Source of the DNA: Macrosoma leucophasiata | Lineage: Eukaryota; Arthropoda; Insecta; Lepidoptera; Hedylidae | Direction: 5' to 3' | Assembly (NCBI GenBank): GCA_036365455.1 | Contig: JAWQUS010000023.1 | Span: 4,464,001-4,528,000 of the forward strand | Length of the DNA: 64,000 bases | Shown: piece by piece, positions 22,625 through 32,989 of the stretch | How the letters are laid out: each line of letters begins with the position of its first letter | How positions within the stretch are numbered: the first letter of the stretch is position 1 | Program-made: the position numbers and the translations under genes | Notes under the pieces: model-generated | Told to the model about the DNA's origin: nothing | What the model saw: only the letters and a program-made list of their open reading frames with translations | Databases searched by the model: none

Positions 22625-22916
22625 TTTTTACTGGTGGTAGAGCTCCAGTGACGGAGCTCGCGGGCGTAGGCACCACCGCATTACCTAATATACTTGCCGC
22701 TAAATGGTAGTGTTCAACACTATCGTGTTCCGGTCAGGTGGTAATGTACGGCCCTGTAATTTCCGGCACAGAGGCATAAGACCTTAGGCCTCAGGAGTGG
22801 TAACGTATCTGCATTTTCACCTTGGTCTTTGTGTGGGTGTCTATAGGCTGCAGTCATCACTTAACATCAATGTGAACTGCATGCTTGTTTACCACTTCCA
22901 TTACATAAAAAAAAAA
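22625..22916 (+). mobile_element. SINE-A copy, best reference
   Basis: 292 bp, close to the majority sequence at almost every position. Order: tttactggtggtag; hairpin gagctcc agtgac ggagctc; caccaccgcattacc; tagtgttcaacacta; ttccggcacagaggcataag; aggcctcaggagtgg; ggctgcagtcatcac; gcatgcttgtttacc; ten A residues. A tacat flank on both sides may be a short target duplication. The head lacks a convincing tRNA A/B box pair. Confidence 0.92.
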
Positions 22917-23550
22917 TACATGAAAACATCCACGATTCGTCGGTTACGTTTTGATCCATGTAACAGGTCTCTGCCTGAGAATGTTTTTTCTTTTATTTCG
23001 AAATTCACTCTTATGTGTTATTCCTAGAAATAAAAATATAATAGAAACATAATACGTAATAAAATACATAATAAATTAATAATGCTTATTTATACGTTCA
23101 TCTCATCCTGCATAATACCATCGCTAACTAGATTCTCATAAACAAATATTTGTGTCAAAACTGATAGGTTTCACTTTATAAGACCTAGACTTTATGACCG
23201 GTTTATGTGTAATGCCAGTAAAAAGCTATCATGTTGCGTAATAAACCTAATGCATAAGGAAATGCACCATCTGTTTACTCCACTTGTAACCACTGTGTTG
23301 GTCTTCGAAATTTTACTCGTAATCTCTTTATATAAAAACGTCTCTTACTACGAAACTCACACCTTGACTTTAACAAAATACGTAAACAATTTCACGCACA
23401 CATTTAATCATCTAGGTGATAGGCGTACGTAGGCCCACTTGTGCTTATACTTTGACAGAGCGGAAAGTCTGCTTATGGCTACTCCCCTCCGGTCCGCCGC
23501 GGCCGGTGGCCCGTGTTGCTCTATGTTGACAGCAGAATCTTGGCATGTCT
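22917..23550. other. unassigned sequence
   Basis: No gene supported. A short GC-rich patch lies near 23485-23515. Confidence 0.35.
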
Positions 23551-23758
23551 CTTACTGGTGGTAAAGTTTAAATAGTTTAGAGTTCTCTAAAATCTATAAT
23601 ACGAGGTGTTCCCTCGGTGCTACAATATGGGGTTCTTCAAAAATGGCGTCAAAACGTTGGCGTTGGCAACTCCCCTGGTGTTGCAAATGTTCATAGGCGA
23701 CGGTGACCACTTACCATCAGGTGGCCCTTCTGCTTGTCTGTCAACTTAATGACATAAA
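23551..23758 (+). mobile_element. Jockey-like LINE 3' end behind a SINE-A stub
   Basis: A 17-bp SINE-A 5' stub (ttactggtggtaaag) is followed, from about 23595, by the LINE tail: tacaatatggggttcttcaa (the YNMGFFK codons), gtgttgcaaatgttcatagg, cgacggtgaccacttaccat, gcttgtctgtcaacttaatg and acataaaa. The same tail ends the longer copy at 34287. Confidence 0.75.
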
Positions 23759-23759
23759 A

Positions 23760-24054
23760 TTTTACTGGTGGTAGAGGTCCAGTGACGGAGCTCGCGGGCG
23801 TAGGCACCACTGCATTACCTAATATACTTGCCGCTAAATGGTAGTGTTCAGCACTATCGTGTTCCGGTCAGGTGGTAATGTACGGCCCTGTAATTTCCGG
23901 CACAGAGACATAACACCTTAGGCCTCAGGAGTGGTAACGCATCTGCATTTTGATCGTGGTCTTTGTGTGGGTGTCTATAGGCTGCAGTCATCACTTAACA
24001 TCAATGTGAACTGCATGCTTGTTTGCCACTTTGATTACATAAAAAAAAAAAAAA
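23760..24054 (+). mobile_element. SINE-A copy, full length
   Basis: Directly follows the LINE tail. Ends in 14 A residues. Close to the majority sequence. Confidence 0.9.
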
Positions 24055-24507
24055 GTATATGAAATACCTATCTGGATTTTATATAGAAATAAAGTATGAA
24101 TTTACCATTAATGTGAACAGTACCTGTTCGTCAATTTCATACCTTAAAAAACAAATAACAACCTTAACAAAAAAAAAAGAACTGAGTAAGTATAGTAAGA
24201 TATCACACATAACAATTAATCTTGGCTCGCAGTTCGTAAATTGTATAAAATCTTGTTCGTTTAAGCCCCAACAATATGTTATTGTCAGGTTTGCGTTGCA
24301 TTGCAATATTAATTATTGCAAGGCATCTTAGTTGCGTTAAAATATAAAATATGGGCATCGAAACATAATGTATGGTCCTCGACGTGTAAATCTGTGTAAG
24401 TTTTAGTTTTGCCTTTCATTTTGACATTAATACAAGGCGTAGGTTAAAAAATAATTTCAATTACAACATTTACAACATTGTGTTATTATGTGAGTGGTGC
24501 ACCTTAA
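24055..24507. other. unassigned AT-rich sequence
   Basis: The overlapping frames at 24059-24331 lack a recognisable domain. Confidence 0.3.
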
Positions 24508-24653
24508 CCCCCTTATTCATAAACGTATTTTAGCTAAAGTGTTGCTAATCTCTCTTTTGTCTTTTTCTATCCTGCACATTTGACAATGCAACTGACAAAG
24601 ACAAAGGATTCGATAGATAAAACGTATCTAATGTACGTTTATGAATAAGGGGG
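24508..24653 (+). mobile_element. MITE-F copy, full length
   Basis: 146 bp with matching ends ccccttattcataaacgt and acgtttatgaataagggg. TAA on both flanks may be a 3-bp target duplication. The body includes cacatttgacaatgcaactg. Confidence 0.82.
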
Positions 24654-24664
24654 TAAATATTTAA

Positions 24665-24860
24665 TTAACTAGCTTCCCGCACCGGATTTGCACGGGTGTA
24701 ATTTGGGTAATAACATAATATTGCGACTATAATTGAGATGTCAGCTATCCAATCTTTTAAGTGGGATCAAACTGTACAGGGTGTGCAAAGTTTGATTGAA
24801 AACGGTTAAGCAGTTTAAGAGTTCATCGTGGACAAACAACGTGACGCATAATTTATGTAT
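24665..24860 (-). mobile_element. Helitron-like 3'-end fragment
   Basis: Opens aactagcttcccgcaccgg, a CTAG terminus in reverse orientation, followed by a decayed body. Confidence 0.4.
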
Positions 24861-25048
24861 TAAAGAAGATATTAAGAAGAAAGACCTTATCCTTTATCTC
24901 ATATAAAATGAAATATTCACTTGCTTATTCTACACACATCACTGTCTTATGATATTCACACACATACTCGTATATACGAGTACATTGCTTGTTTTTTTAT
25001 GTCATGAAATGGAAAACAAACATACAGTTCCTTAAATAATACTTAAAC

Positions 25049-25215
25049 ACCCTTATTCATAATCGTACAGTAGAAACGTTTTAGTTATAGAATGCTTTGT
25101 CTTTATCAGTTGCATTATCAAATATGCAGGATAGAAAAAGACAAAGGAGAGATTAGCAACACTTTAGCTAAAATACGTTTAATACAAAATAAGTTTTTAA
25201 ATACGAATAAGGGGG
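25049..25215 (-). mobile_element. MITE-F copy with an internal duplication
   Basis: Ends cacccttattcataatcgt and aaatacgaataaggggg. About 30 extra bases lie before the right terminus (aatacaaaataagtttttaa). Confidence 0.72.
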
Positions 25216-25289
25216 ATAGCCTATAAACATATATATATAAAAAACAGCGATTTCAATGCAAATGGTCTAGTATGGAAAATTACAGTGCC

Positions 25290-25412
25290 ATACATTGATA
25301 CCTGAACGGAACACGATAGTACTGAACGCTATCATAAAGAGCCAAGTAGGTAGTAGATAGGTAATGCGGTGGTGCCTGCACCCTTATGATCCATCAATGG
25401 AGCTTTACCATA
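25290..25412 (-). mobile_element. SINE-A, 5' half
   Basis: Reverse: ctgaacggaacacgatag to atcaatggagctttacca. The order relative to the next entry shows they are separate insertions. Confidence 0.65.
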
Positions 25413-25423
25413 AGTCAAATAAT

Positions 25424-25588
25424 TTTTTTTATGTACTAAAAGTGGCAAACAAGCATGCAGTTCTCATTGTTGTTAAGTGATGAATGCAGCTTATAGACAC
25501 ACAATGACCAGAGGTCAAGATGCAGACGCGTTGCCACTCCTGAGGCTTAAGGTGTTATGCCTCTGTGCCGGAAATTACAGGGCCGTAC
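25424..25588 (-). mobile_element. SINE-A, 3' half
   Basis: Reverse, starting with a T run, gtggcaaacaagcatgcag, through ggaaattacagggccgtac. The 5' half is missing. Confidence 0.78.
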
Positions 25589-25902
25589 AAAATAATATAT
25601 ATAATATCCGTGTAATAGTAGAACATTATATGAAATTATAAAAAAGTACATAAATTAAATGTTTAAAAAGATCCAAGTGGAACGCACTCGGTCTTCTATA
25701 ATTCCGACTAGACCTCCGTGTTCCGGATCACGTTTTTCTAAGATGATACTAATGTTGTGTTTTGCAATGTTTCTGTATCGATAAATTATAATATTTTCTA
25801 TCTCTACGACTCAGATTTCAATAATTAGGAGTAGGTAACCTATCATGCTTATAATAATATGTGGTGGAAAGAAAAAAAAATATCGATATGATCGCAAATC
25901 TT
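25589..25902. other. unassigned sequence
   Basis: Nothing recognised. Confidence 0.35.
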
Positions 25903-26368
25903 GGGTAATATATCTGCCGTTAAATGGTAGTATAGGTCGCGCCAGGTAAAAAGAACGCTGGCGGTCAAGCTGCGCAGTAGACGATTTATCGATCTATTTG
26001 GTGGTATGAGGTGCGGCGTTTTCAATCTGCCTACCAATACACGAAACCGCAAGCGAAAGCTAGATCAAAAATAAACCAATAGGGCTAGTACTTTCGTGCG
26101 CGAGTGTACCGATGCGCGAACACATACCTTCTACTTTCTTCCAGCGTTCTTTTTACGTGGCGCGACCTATAGCTCAGCACTATCATGTTCCGGTTTGATA
26201 GTAATATATTGCCCCGTAATAACTATCACAGAGACATAACAATTTAGGTTTTAGGGGTGGAAAACGTGATGGTGGTTTCTGTGCAGATGTCTAATAGTCT
26301 TCATAGACTGCATTTAACGGAGTACCTATTACGGCCTATTTGCCACCATTCTAATATAAAAAAAATCA
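25903..26368 (+). mobile_element. SINE-A copy split by MITE-T
   Basis: The left piece at 25903-25930 ends gccgttaaatggtag. After the insertion the SINE resumes at gctcagcactatcatgttcc and runs to a terminal A run near 26366. The SINE part is diverged, so it is older than the insert. Confidence 0.75.
25933..26169. mobile_element. MITE-T copy 1 (237 bp)
   Basis: The inverted termini read taggtcgcgccaggtaaaaa and, from the other end, taggtcgcgccacgtaaaaa, continuing to gaacgctgg. They are flanked by TA at 25931-25932 and 26170-26171. No coding capacity. Only three differences from the copy at 41701. TA duplication suggests a Tc1/mariner-type donor, but the termini are not ones I can name. Confidence 0.85.
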
Positions 26369-26720
26369 AGAATGGATTCAAGGGTCTCACTGATCAACCC
26401 TTCACTTAAGTTAGGTTTAATAAAAAAGAGGCAATTGTACAAATAAGTACCTACTGTATGTAGAAACATAAATAAGAATTTACAATTTACTTAGCATTGA
26501 GGGTCAAGGTTTTGTTGTAATTTATCTTATCGCTTTTTAATTGATTAAGCAAAACAGACGTTTTATCGATATATTACATATCGATATTAATATGTTCTCA
26601 GCTTTTAGATGACGTTATACCGCGGATACTGAGCTCTACTCTACTAGCTGATATTTTATACTAGACACTTTCACAACTGACAATGTATTGTACAATTAAG
26701 CATTTATTACTTCATCATTA
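26369..26720. other. unassigned AT-rich sequence
   Basis: Nothing recognised. Confidence 0.35.
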
Positions 26721-27030
26721 ACTGCCTCGGTAGCCTAGTGGTAGCAGGCCACTACTACTACGCTGAGGTCCTGGGTTCGATTCCCGGGTAGGGGGTTATC
26801 AGAGATAATGGTGTAAAGTCCGTTATCTCTGGTTCTATTGGGATTTTTCTATTATCTGGAAATTTCCCAGTACCTAGAAGTTTGGTAATGTGCCCGGAGA
26901 TGTCAACAGGCTCGCCACCTGTTACATGGGCCAAAACGTAACCGGCGAATCGTGGGTGTTTGCATGTATGCTTGAATGCATGCATTTACCTCTGCCTACC
27001 CCTTCGGGGATTACAGGCGTGAAGTTACGT
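26721..27030 (+). mobile_element. SINE-B copy, tRNA-derived, full length
   Basis: The head actgcctcggtagcctagtg + gtagcagg is A-box-like and cctgggttcgattcccggg holds the B box, so it is tRNA-derived. The body includes gttatcagagataatggtg and gtgcccggagatgtcaacag; the tail is gcatgcatttacctctgcct through gattacaggcgtgaagtt. Confidence 0.88.
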
Positions 27031-27182
27031 ACTTCATCTAAATGGAGCGAAATTTTTTACTCATTTTACGTGACTATGTTGTCCATCCATATATCCATCA
27101 TTTGAACTAAGATTTTCCGCAGAACATGGACATTGATTTAACAAATACTATTGGCGTAACTTCTGTGTTGTATCTCGAGGGA

Positions 27183-27243
27183 GTAGGCACCACCGCATTA
27201 CCTATTCTATGTTGACAAATAGGTAGTGTTTAGCATAAGCACA
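27183..27243 (+). mobile_element. SINE-A fragment
   Basis: Only gtaggcaccaccgcattacc and a decayed aggtagtgtttagca block remain. Confidence 0.55.
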
Positions 27244-27264
27244 CTGGTGGTAGAGCTCTAATTA

Positions 27265-27505
27265 CTGGTGGTAGAGCTCCAGTGAAGGAGCTCGCGGGCG
27301 TAGGCACCACCGCATTACCTAATATACTTGCCGCTAAATGGTAGTGTTCAGCACTATCGTGTTCCGGTCAGGTGGTCATGTACCGCCCTGTAATTTCCGG
27401 CACAAAGGCATAACACCTTAGGCCTCAGAAGTGGTAACGCATCTGCATTTTGACCTCTGGTCTTTGTGTAAGTGTCTATAGGCTGCAGTCATCACTTAAC
27501 ATCAA
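27265..27505 (+). mobile_element. SINE-A copy, 3' truncated
   Basis: Starts ttactggtggtagagctcc (a 5' stub of another copy precedes it at 27243) and breaks off at cacttaacatca. Confidence 0.82.
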
Positions 27506-27610
27506 ACAAAACTTAGGCCTCAGGGTTGGCTACGCAAATTTATCCTTCGGTTTTTGTGTAGATGTCTAAAGGCTGCAGCCATCACTTGTCATCCATGTGA
27601 ACTACATGTT
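27506..27610 (+). mobile_element. SINE-A 3' fragment fused to the previous copy
   Basis: Restarts at cttaggcctcagggttggc and runs to catgtgaactacatg, where a LINE poly(T) begins. Confidence 0.65.
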
Positions 27611-28420
27611 TTTTTTTTTTTTTTTTTATTTATTTAGGACAACAAACAATTACACTCATAAAGTAACAAGGACAATTACTCGGTACATAATTTTACAAGG
27701 AGCGTAATCAACCCCGTTGTCCACAAATTAACTATTAGGACATTTTAAGGTAGCGGTGTGAAAATACAAAATCATTTTTTTGAACAAAGAAAAATAACAA
27801 AAAGAATACACCACGGATGTTAACACAAAGTAAACAATATTAATCTTACATTATGTTATTATTAATGTTCTGCATTACATTTAGAACATTTCGCTTAAAT
27901 GCGTTAGGTGACGTTTCAAAAAATTCTACCTTAGTGAAATATTTGTTATATTGTTTCATGAGTCTATTTATAGGTGCTCGCTCACCTGCATTAGTTTTAC
28001 AATTAGTGCAAATCTTACGGGTATTTCGTGTCGTAGAATGACATGGAATACTAATATAAACTTGATTATTAAGTCTATTGCAGTCAAATTTGTAGTGACA
28101 TATGTTGTATAGTAACATTTGATCTAAAAGCAATCTTCTCATTTTGAGTGTTGATAAAGAAAACTTTGATAAAAGTGTTTCATAAGGGGACTTAGAAGCA
28201 AAACAGCGATAATTCAGGGATCGTGTTTTTACGTTGAACGGTCTCTAACTGTTCGCTGTATTTATCATAGCATGGATTCCATACAGAAGTAGCATAATCT
28301 AGTTGAGATCGGATAAGAGATTTATATAAAAGTAAATAAGTTGCAGGTCTTTTAAAAGGAATACATGTCCTCATGACAAAACCATACAGTCTGAAAGCTC
28401 TGTTCATGACTATATTTATT
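27611..28420 (-). pseudogene. LINE 3' end: RT C-terminal region and UTR
   Basis: A reverse-strand LINE inserted with its poly(A) shown as about 17 T at 27611. The coding tail runs from about 28407 down: MNRAFRLYGFVMRTC, PATYLLLYKSLIRSQLDYAT, WNPCYDKYSEQLETVQRK, then after a frameshift near 28215 KMRRLLLDQMLLYNICHYKF to MKQYNKYFTKVEFF. The order fits the region after the RT palm in Jockey/CR1-type elements. The 3' UTR is about 235 bp. Confidence 0.78.
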
Positions 28421-28499
28421 TATATAGTAGTACATCTTATATAGTATGGATGTATGGATTGTACAGATTTGTAAGTAGAATGTATAGTTTAATATTATT

Positions 28500-29330
28500 A
28501 AATATGAAGGGAGTGGCCCGGCGCTATTGCCGTGTGGAAGAGCCCTTGTACACGCTAGAAAATTTTAACGTGTCTGCTGCAGATAAGACCAATTCCTTAT
28601 GCACACGACAAGAATTTTGTCTTATCTAGAGACGAAACTTTTCTTGTCTACTACAGGACAAGACAAATAGAAACGTGTACACGCTGAGATTATTTTCGGG
28701 CAGTCGTGCGTAGGGTGTAAGAGACAACTCGGTGTCAATTATAATAGGTATTTTACCTAAAATAAACGTACAAAAACTACCTGACAGCTGACCACCGATC
28801 GCCTTACCTTACCTTACTCCGCCTCACACCGCACCGCGTCGTGTCTAGCGCAGGCAATTTTTTTTTCTTGCTCAGCGCCGAAACAGTGTACACGGTTCGT
28901 TTGTAGAAACGACACGAATTCTTGCGTAGGCCCGGTGATTTTTCTTGTACACTACAAGAGGCCGCACCGTGTAGGGTGGCAGAGACGTGCCGCACCTCGT
29001 TAGTTGCCGCAACCATGGTTCAGATTTATCTTGATATAGACCGCGAAAGACGTATTATTTTGGTCCCGTTAATAAGACGACGAATGAAGAAAAAACAGAA
29101 TCGCGGTCCATATCAAGACAAAAACTGAAACATGGTTGCAGCAACTAACGAGTTGCGGTGCGACTCTGCCACCGTAAACGGCGCCGTACCACCGCACGAC
29201 GCCGCGACGACTCACGCCGGTAGCGCCACGCCGCCACACGGCAAACTGCGCCGCACCGAAAAAGTACTTGTATCCCGTGATCCTGCTAGACTACGACTAC
29301 GGACAGTCTATTTGTGACTTACAATATGAA
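28500..29330. repeat. GC-rich foldback region
   Basis: Arms 28978-29045 and 29102-29170 are inverted repeats (about 85% by eye) around a 56-bp centre, with weaker symmetry for about 20 bp beyond. Both arms hold caaccatg near cgttagttgc. Two frames read outward from the centre with similar starts (MVAATNEVR on the reverse strand from 29016, MVAATNELR forward from 29132). A third frame crosses the centre (VQIYLDIDRERRIILVPLIR then RRMKKK). Left of it lie related blocks (gtgtacacgct twice, cgacaagaatttt/cgacacgaattct). No family recognised; an unidentified DNA element is likely. Confidence 0.6.
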
Positions 29331-29619
29331 TCATAATGTAAATCAAACATTTGAATTGCACGCCTCCTTTTGCCATACAAACGATCAAAATTTATTTACA
29401 TTATGCACGATCCTCCCAATGTATGTCTATTGCATACTCTCCTTTATTTTTTACACTATTCTTAAGTTATTAGTGTACTAATATTAAAATAGTGAAAGTT
29501 TTGGTGATAAATGGGTTTATATTTTAACCTCAAAATTATTGTAAGGATTTTTGCAAGAAAACGAATAAAATATTTAGGTAATACGACTGCTTTAATACTG
29601 AGCGTTAGCCGATCGCCGC
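29331..29619. other. unassigned AT-rich sequence
   Basis: Nothing recognised. Confidence 0.35.
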
Positions 29620-29756
29620 TTTTTTTTTTGATGTAACGACGGTGGCCAATAAGCGTGCAGTTCACATAGATGTTAAGTAAATAACGATAATGAATTGAGC
29701 CTATAAGACATCTACATAAAAACCAGAGGTCTAAATGCAGACGTGTTGTCATCCCT
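29620..29756 (-). mobile_element. SINE-A, 3' part, diverged
   Basis: A T run, gcgtgcagttcacatagatg, an altered cacttaa region and aatgcagacgtgttgtcatc. Confidence 0.65.
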
Positions 29757-30142
29757 GGGTTATTGACGAGCGCAAAGGGCTGTCAGCTGTCAGCCTTAAT
29801 AAAGGAGATCCGCCACTTTGTATGGGGTATTGGTACATAATTGTACATCAATAAAACTCACTCAAAAGACTCACATTTGAAGGCTGATATAGAAAATCCT
29901 ACTGAAATTCAACATTACCACAATTTGCAATTTTTAGCTCTAGTTCTGGCTGAGAACCTTTCGCAAGGTGCTGGTAATCTATGAGATAATCATTTGAATG
30001 AATGAATTTATTTATTTGCTAAAATATAGTAGGTACTTTTGTTACTAAATCATAATTATTACAATTATACTCAACTCTAATTTAGTGAATGGATTTTACT
30101 AAGACTCAGCATATATACTTTAAAAGAATATGAATTCGTGTT

Positions 30143-30496
30143 GATAAAATATCGATATTAACTGCTCATGTATGAGAAGATGATATCGATATTTATCGAA
30201 ACAACCCTATGAAAGGCGGCCATTGTAATCGCCCAAATTTTTGTAGGCAATCACGCCAATTCTGTTGGTATTTCTACTCCATGTATATAGCTCAATGCAG
30301 AACGCCAAGTGAATGACGTGACGTCAATCATCAATGACGTGACAGACATGAGGTGACATATCAAAGCGTCAAAAAAGGATGTGTCAACATAGGCAGCCGC
30401 CTATGTTGACACATTCTATTATCCTATCGATATTCTTAAAGATCGATATTGTGTGACAGCCGTCACAAAATATCGATGTTTAAGAATATCAATCCA
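30143..30496. repeat. cluster of three hairpins
   Basis: (1) 30144-30197: gataaaatatcgata against tatcgatatttatc. (2) 30379-30414: 16-bp perfect arms atgtgtcaacataggc around agcc. (3) 30424-30496: arms of about 34 bp (gatattcttaaagatcgata against tatcgatgtttaagaatatc), again around agcc. Could be MITE relics or a structured transcript source. Confidence 0.7.
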
Positions 30497-30889
30497 TTGA
30501 TCGGGTCACTTAGTCTTTTGTGTTGATTTTAAAACCTAAATGAATGTATTTCAGTAAATCCTCATCTGGTTGTTGGCAAATTAAAATGAAATCTAACGTG
30601 TATTTTCACTTATTTTTCTATTTATTATGTAACCGATTTTTTTATATATTAGTAATCGATACTTTCTGATACAATAATTATATCCTACGCCATTACATTT
30701 CGTTACGTTCCTTTCTACGCCATCATAAATATCAAAAGTACAGATTTTTCAAAAACTGTTTTAAATACTTTTCCGGTGGTTTTCAGTATAATATTATACT
30801 GAAAAATTTACAGCTCTATGCGCACAAATTTTATGTAAAGTATTTGTTCATGTACAATCTATGTACCATTTTGGCTGATCTCCTTTACA
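30497..30889. other. unassigned AT-rich sequence
   Basis: Nothing recognised. Confidence 0.35.
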
Positions 30890-31012
30890 CAACTGTTTAA
30901 GGGAGAACCCTGTGGGTCCAATCTTCGGCGTTGCAGGGAGTTTGTGCACTTTGTGCGTTGGGTCACCAACCGATGCCTAGAGCGAAAGTTGCGCCCCGCT
31001 TATTGAATATAT
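30890..31012 (-). mobile_element. retroposon L fragment
   Basis: gggagaaccctgtgggtcc through gggtcaccaaccgatgccta resembles the upstream part of L seen at 5735-5860. The poly(A) end is absent. Confidence 0.45.
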
Positions 31013-31061
31013 CTTACCTTCCCAATAACGCCATAAGCCGAGCTGAGGACCTATATGGAAG

Positions 31062-31160
31062 AAAGAAAGAAAGAAATGCCTTTATTGGGGCAGTACTAAG
31101 ATACTAACAAAATATAAACAAAACCTATTTTTTTTTGTATATATATATATATACAAAAAT
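31062..31160. repeat. microsatellites
   Basis: A gaaa-type run at 31062-31077 and a palindromic (TA)n tract at 31138-31156, bordered by ttttttttg and caaaaa. Confidence 0.7.
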
Positions 31161-31189
31161 AGGTCGGTAAGTACATGAAGAGCATGTCA

Positions 31190-31472
31190 TAGCATTTTTT
31201 TTAATGTTATGGTAGTGGCAAACAAGCATGCAGTTCACATCGATATGTTAAGTGATGACAGCAGCCTATAGACACCCACAAAAAGACCAAGGTCAAAATG
31301 CAGATGCGTTACCACTCCTGAGGCCTAACGTGTTATGCCTCTGTGCCGGAAATTACAGGGCTGCACATTACCACCTGACCGGAACACGATAGTGCTAAAC
31401 ACTACCATTTAGCGGCAAGTATATTAGGTATTGCGGTGGTGCATACGCCTGCGAGCTCCGTCACTGGAGCAC
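31190..31472 (-). mobile_element. SINE-A copy, full length
   Basis: Reverse copy from a T run and gtggcaaacaagcatgcag to ctccgtcactggagcaccag; the 5' hairpin is kept. Confidence 0.9.
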
Positions 31473-31800
31473 CAGTAGAAATGAACTACGACCGTCTTGC
31501 GTGTGCCGTGTCACGTCACTCGCGTCTAAGTTGCGTTGCCGTCTTGACAAAACGTGGTCGCAGCGTCGGGCTGTCGCTATTAGAAGTGATATTAAGGGTA
31601 ACGTAGAATAAATATCTTGTACGGAATCCTGTGAACGTGAAACCGACTCGCACTTGTACGTTGCGACAACGCAGGCGACTCGACGACGGGGCGGCGCGGC
31701 GACGGCCGGTCGCGGTCATTTTGCAATCCCACTGTTGACGGCTTGACACATTGAAATAATACAATTTTTACGCATTTATCTCGCGTAAACAATTATTAAA
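31473..31800. other. GC-rich low-copy patch
   Basis: CpG-rich block (gggcggcgcggcgacggccg near 31689) in an AT-rich context, not matching any repeat here. The reverse frame 31764-31516 (82 codons, basic, Ser/Thr-rich) has no recognised domain. It could be a promoter or first-exon region or a captured gene piece; the sequence alone does not decide. Confidence 0.3.
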
Positions 31801-32077
31801 ATCAACTCGACGCTTCGGTCGATTTTCAGCTTCCGTGGCTTGACATACATTTTTGCACGCGATATTCTTATGTTATTTGTAATCACAAGCCACTAGGCTT
31901 ACAGGTTTTAATTGTACGACAGTTTTATAAATTAAATTATATGAATGTGAGTGTGACTCTACAAGTATACCTATATAATGTTATTTTCGTATGATTTAAG
32001 AAATATATGCAACGTTATTTTTCCAGTTGTATTTTTTTCAATACGTACGAATGTATGGGGTATACATTCGTTCCTCC

Positions 32078-32230
32078 CACAATGCCCTAAACCGGATCGG
32101 ACCCGCAGGGTCACCCTTAGGCAGTAGTGTAAATTCATTTAGGCTGAGAGCCCTTTGCGCTCTCCGGTGGCCAGGCGAAGTAGAATAGAGCCGTCTCGAG
32201 ACGAGCCGCCTACGTAAGTCCATGTAAAAA
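32078..32230 (+). mobile_element. retroposon L copy
   Basis: ccggatcggacccgcagggt, cacccttaggcagtagtgta, gaagtagaatagagccgtct and a final A run. Confidence 0.7.
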
Positions 32231-32239
32231 AGGAGGTGT

Positions 32240-32400
32240 ATAATAATAATGGCAACACATTATATGTCCCACTGCTGGACACGAGTCTCTCCCCTTTTTG
32301 GGAGAGGCCTGGAGCTTACTCCACCACGCTGCTCCAATGCGGGTAGGTGGAGATACGGGTTAGTGGCCAACCCGATGTCGAATGTTTTCAAACCAATAAG
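32240..32400 (+). repeat. interspersed repeat fragment
   Basis: tgtcccactgctggacacga, cccctttttgggagaggcct and caccacgctgctccaatgcg: a block I recall as common in lepidopteran genomes. Single copy in this window, so the assignment is from memory. Confidence 0.5.
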
Positions 32401-32582
32401 GCCTCCGACAAGGTTTAAAGACTGCTATCTAGCATGGAAACGCGCATTTTAATTTGCCACCAGCGGTCACCCATCACAGACCCGCCCGAACCCGTATCGC
32501 TTAACCGAGTCGATCGCTTACGATCAACACCAGCCGCGGGAACATGCGCGCTTCGCTTGTTGCGCTATAATGGTTAGTAATA

Positions 32583-32690
32583 CTGTAGCCTATAGACATC
32601 TACATGAAACTAGGGATTATAATGTAGATGCGTTCCTACTCCTGAGGCCTAAGGTATTATGCCTCTGAGTCGGAAATTACTGGGACGCGC
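32583..32690 (-). mobile_element. SINE-A, 3' half without tail, diverged
   Basis: agcctatagacatctacatg, gatgcgttcctactcctgag and tcggaaattactggga. Confidence 0.65.
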
Positions 32691-32788
32691 TTTGATGCGA
32701 CTTTTCAGGGTTCCCTTGTACCTATGTTCTTCCATCTACATTTGCAGACTTAACTAACGTTAAGACATAACCCCGTGCCACGTATAAC

Positions 32789-32989
32789 TAATGTGACCGT
32801 GATATAATCGTCACTCAAAACGGGACATTCTCAAAATTAGCCTTCAAGGAACCAGGGGGGAAGAGGCTTAGGTATAAACGAATGCCCAGCTATAACGCCC
32901 TTCTTTAAGTATTGCTTTTTCTCGGACACCGGGACGGGCTGCATGAAAACGGGGCTGTCCCGTTCAAAACGGAACGTATGGTCACATTA
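32789..32989. mobile_element. MITE-O, complete (201 bp)
   Basis: Perfect 10-bp ends taatgtgacc / ggtcacatta and a perfect 8-bp duplication cgtataac at 32781-32788 and 32990-32997, typical of hAT-superfamily insertion. Contains gtcactcaaaacgggacatt and aaaacggggctgtcccgttc. Confidence 0.85.

Noticed and set aside
26721..26800. tRNA gene in the SINE-B head
   Set aside because: The same head is followed by the same SINE body at all four near-complete copies, so it is a SINE promoter, not a tRNA gene.
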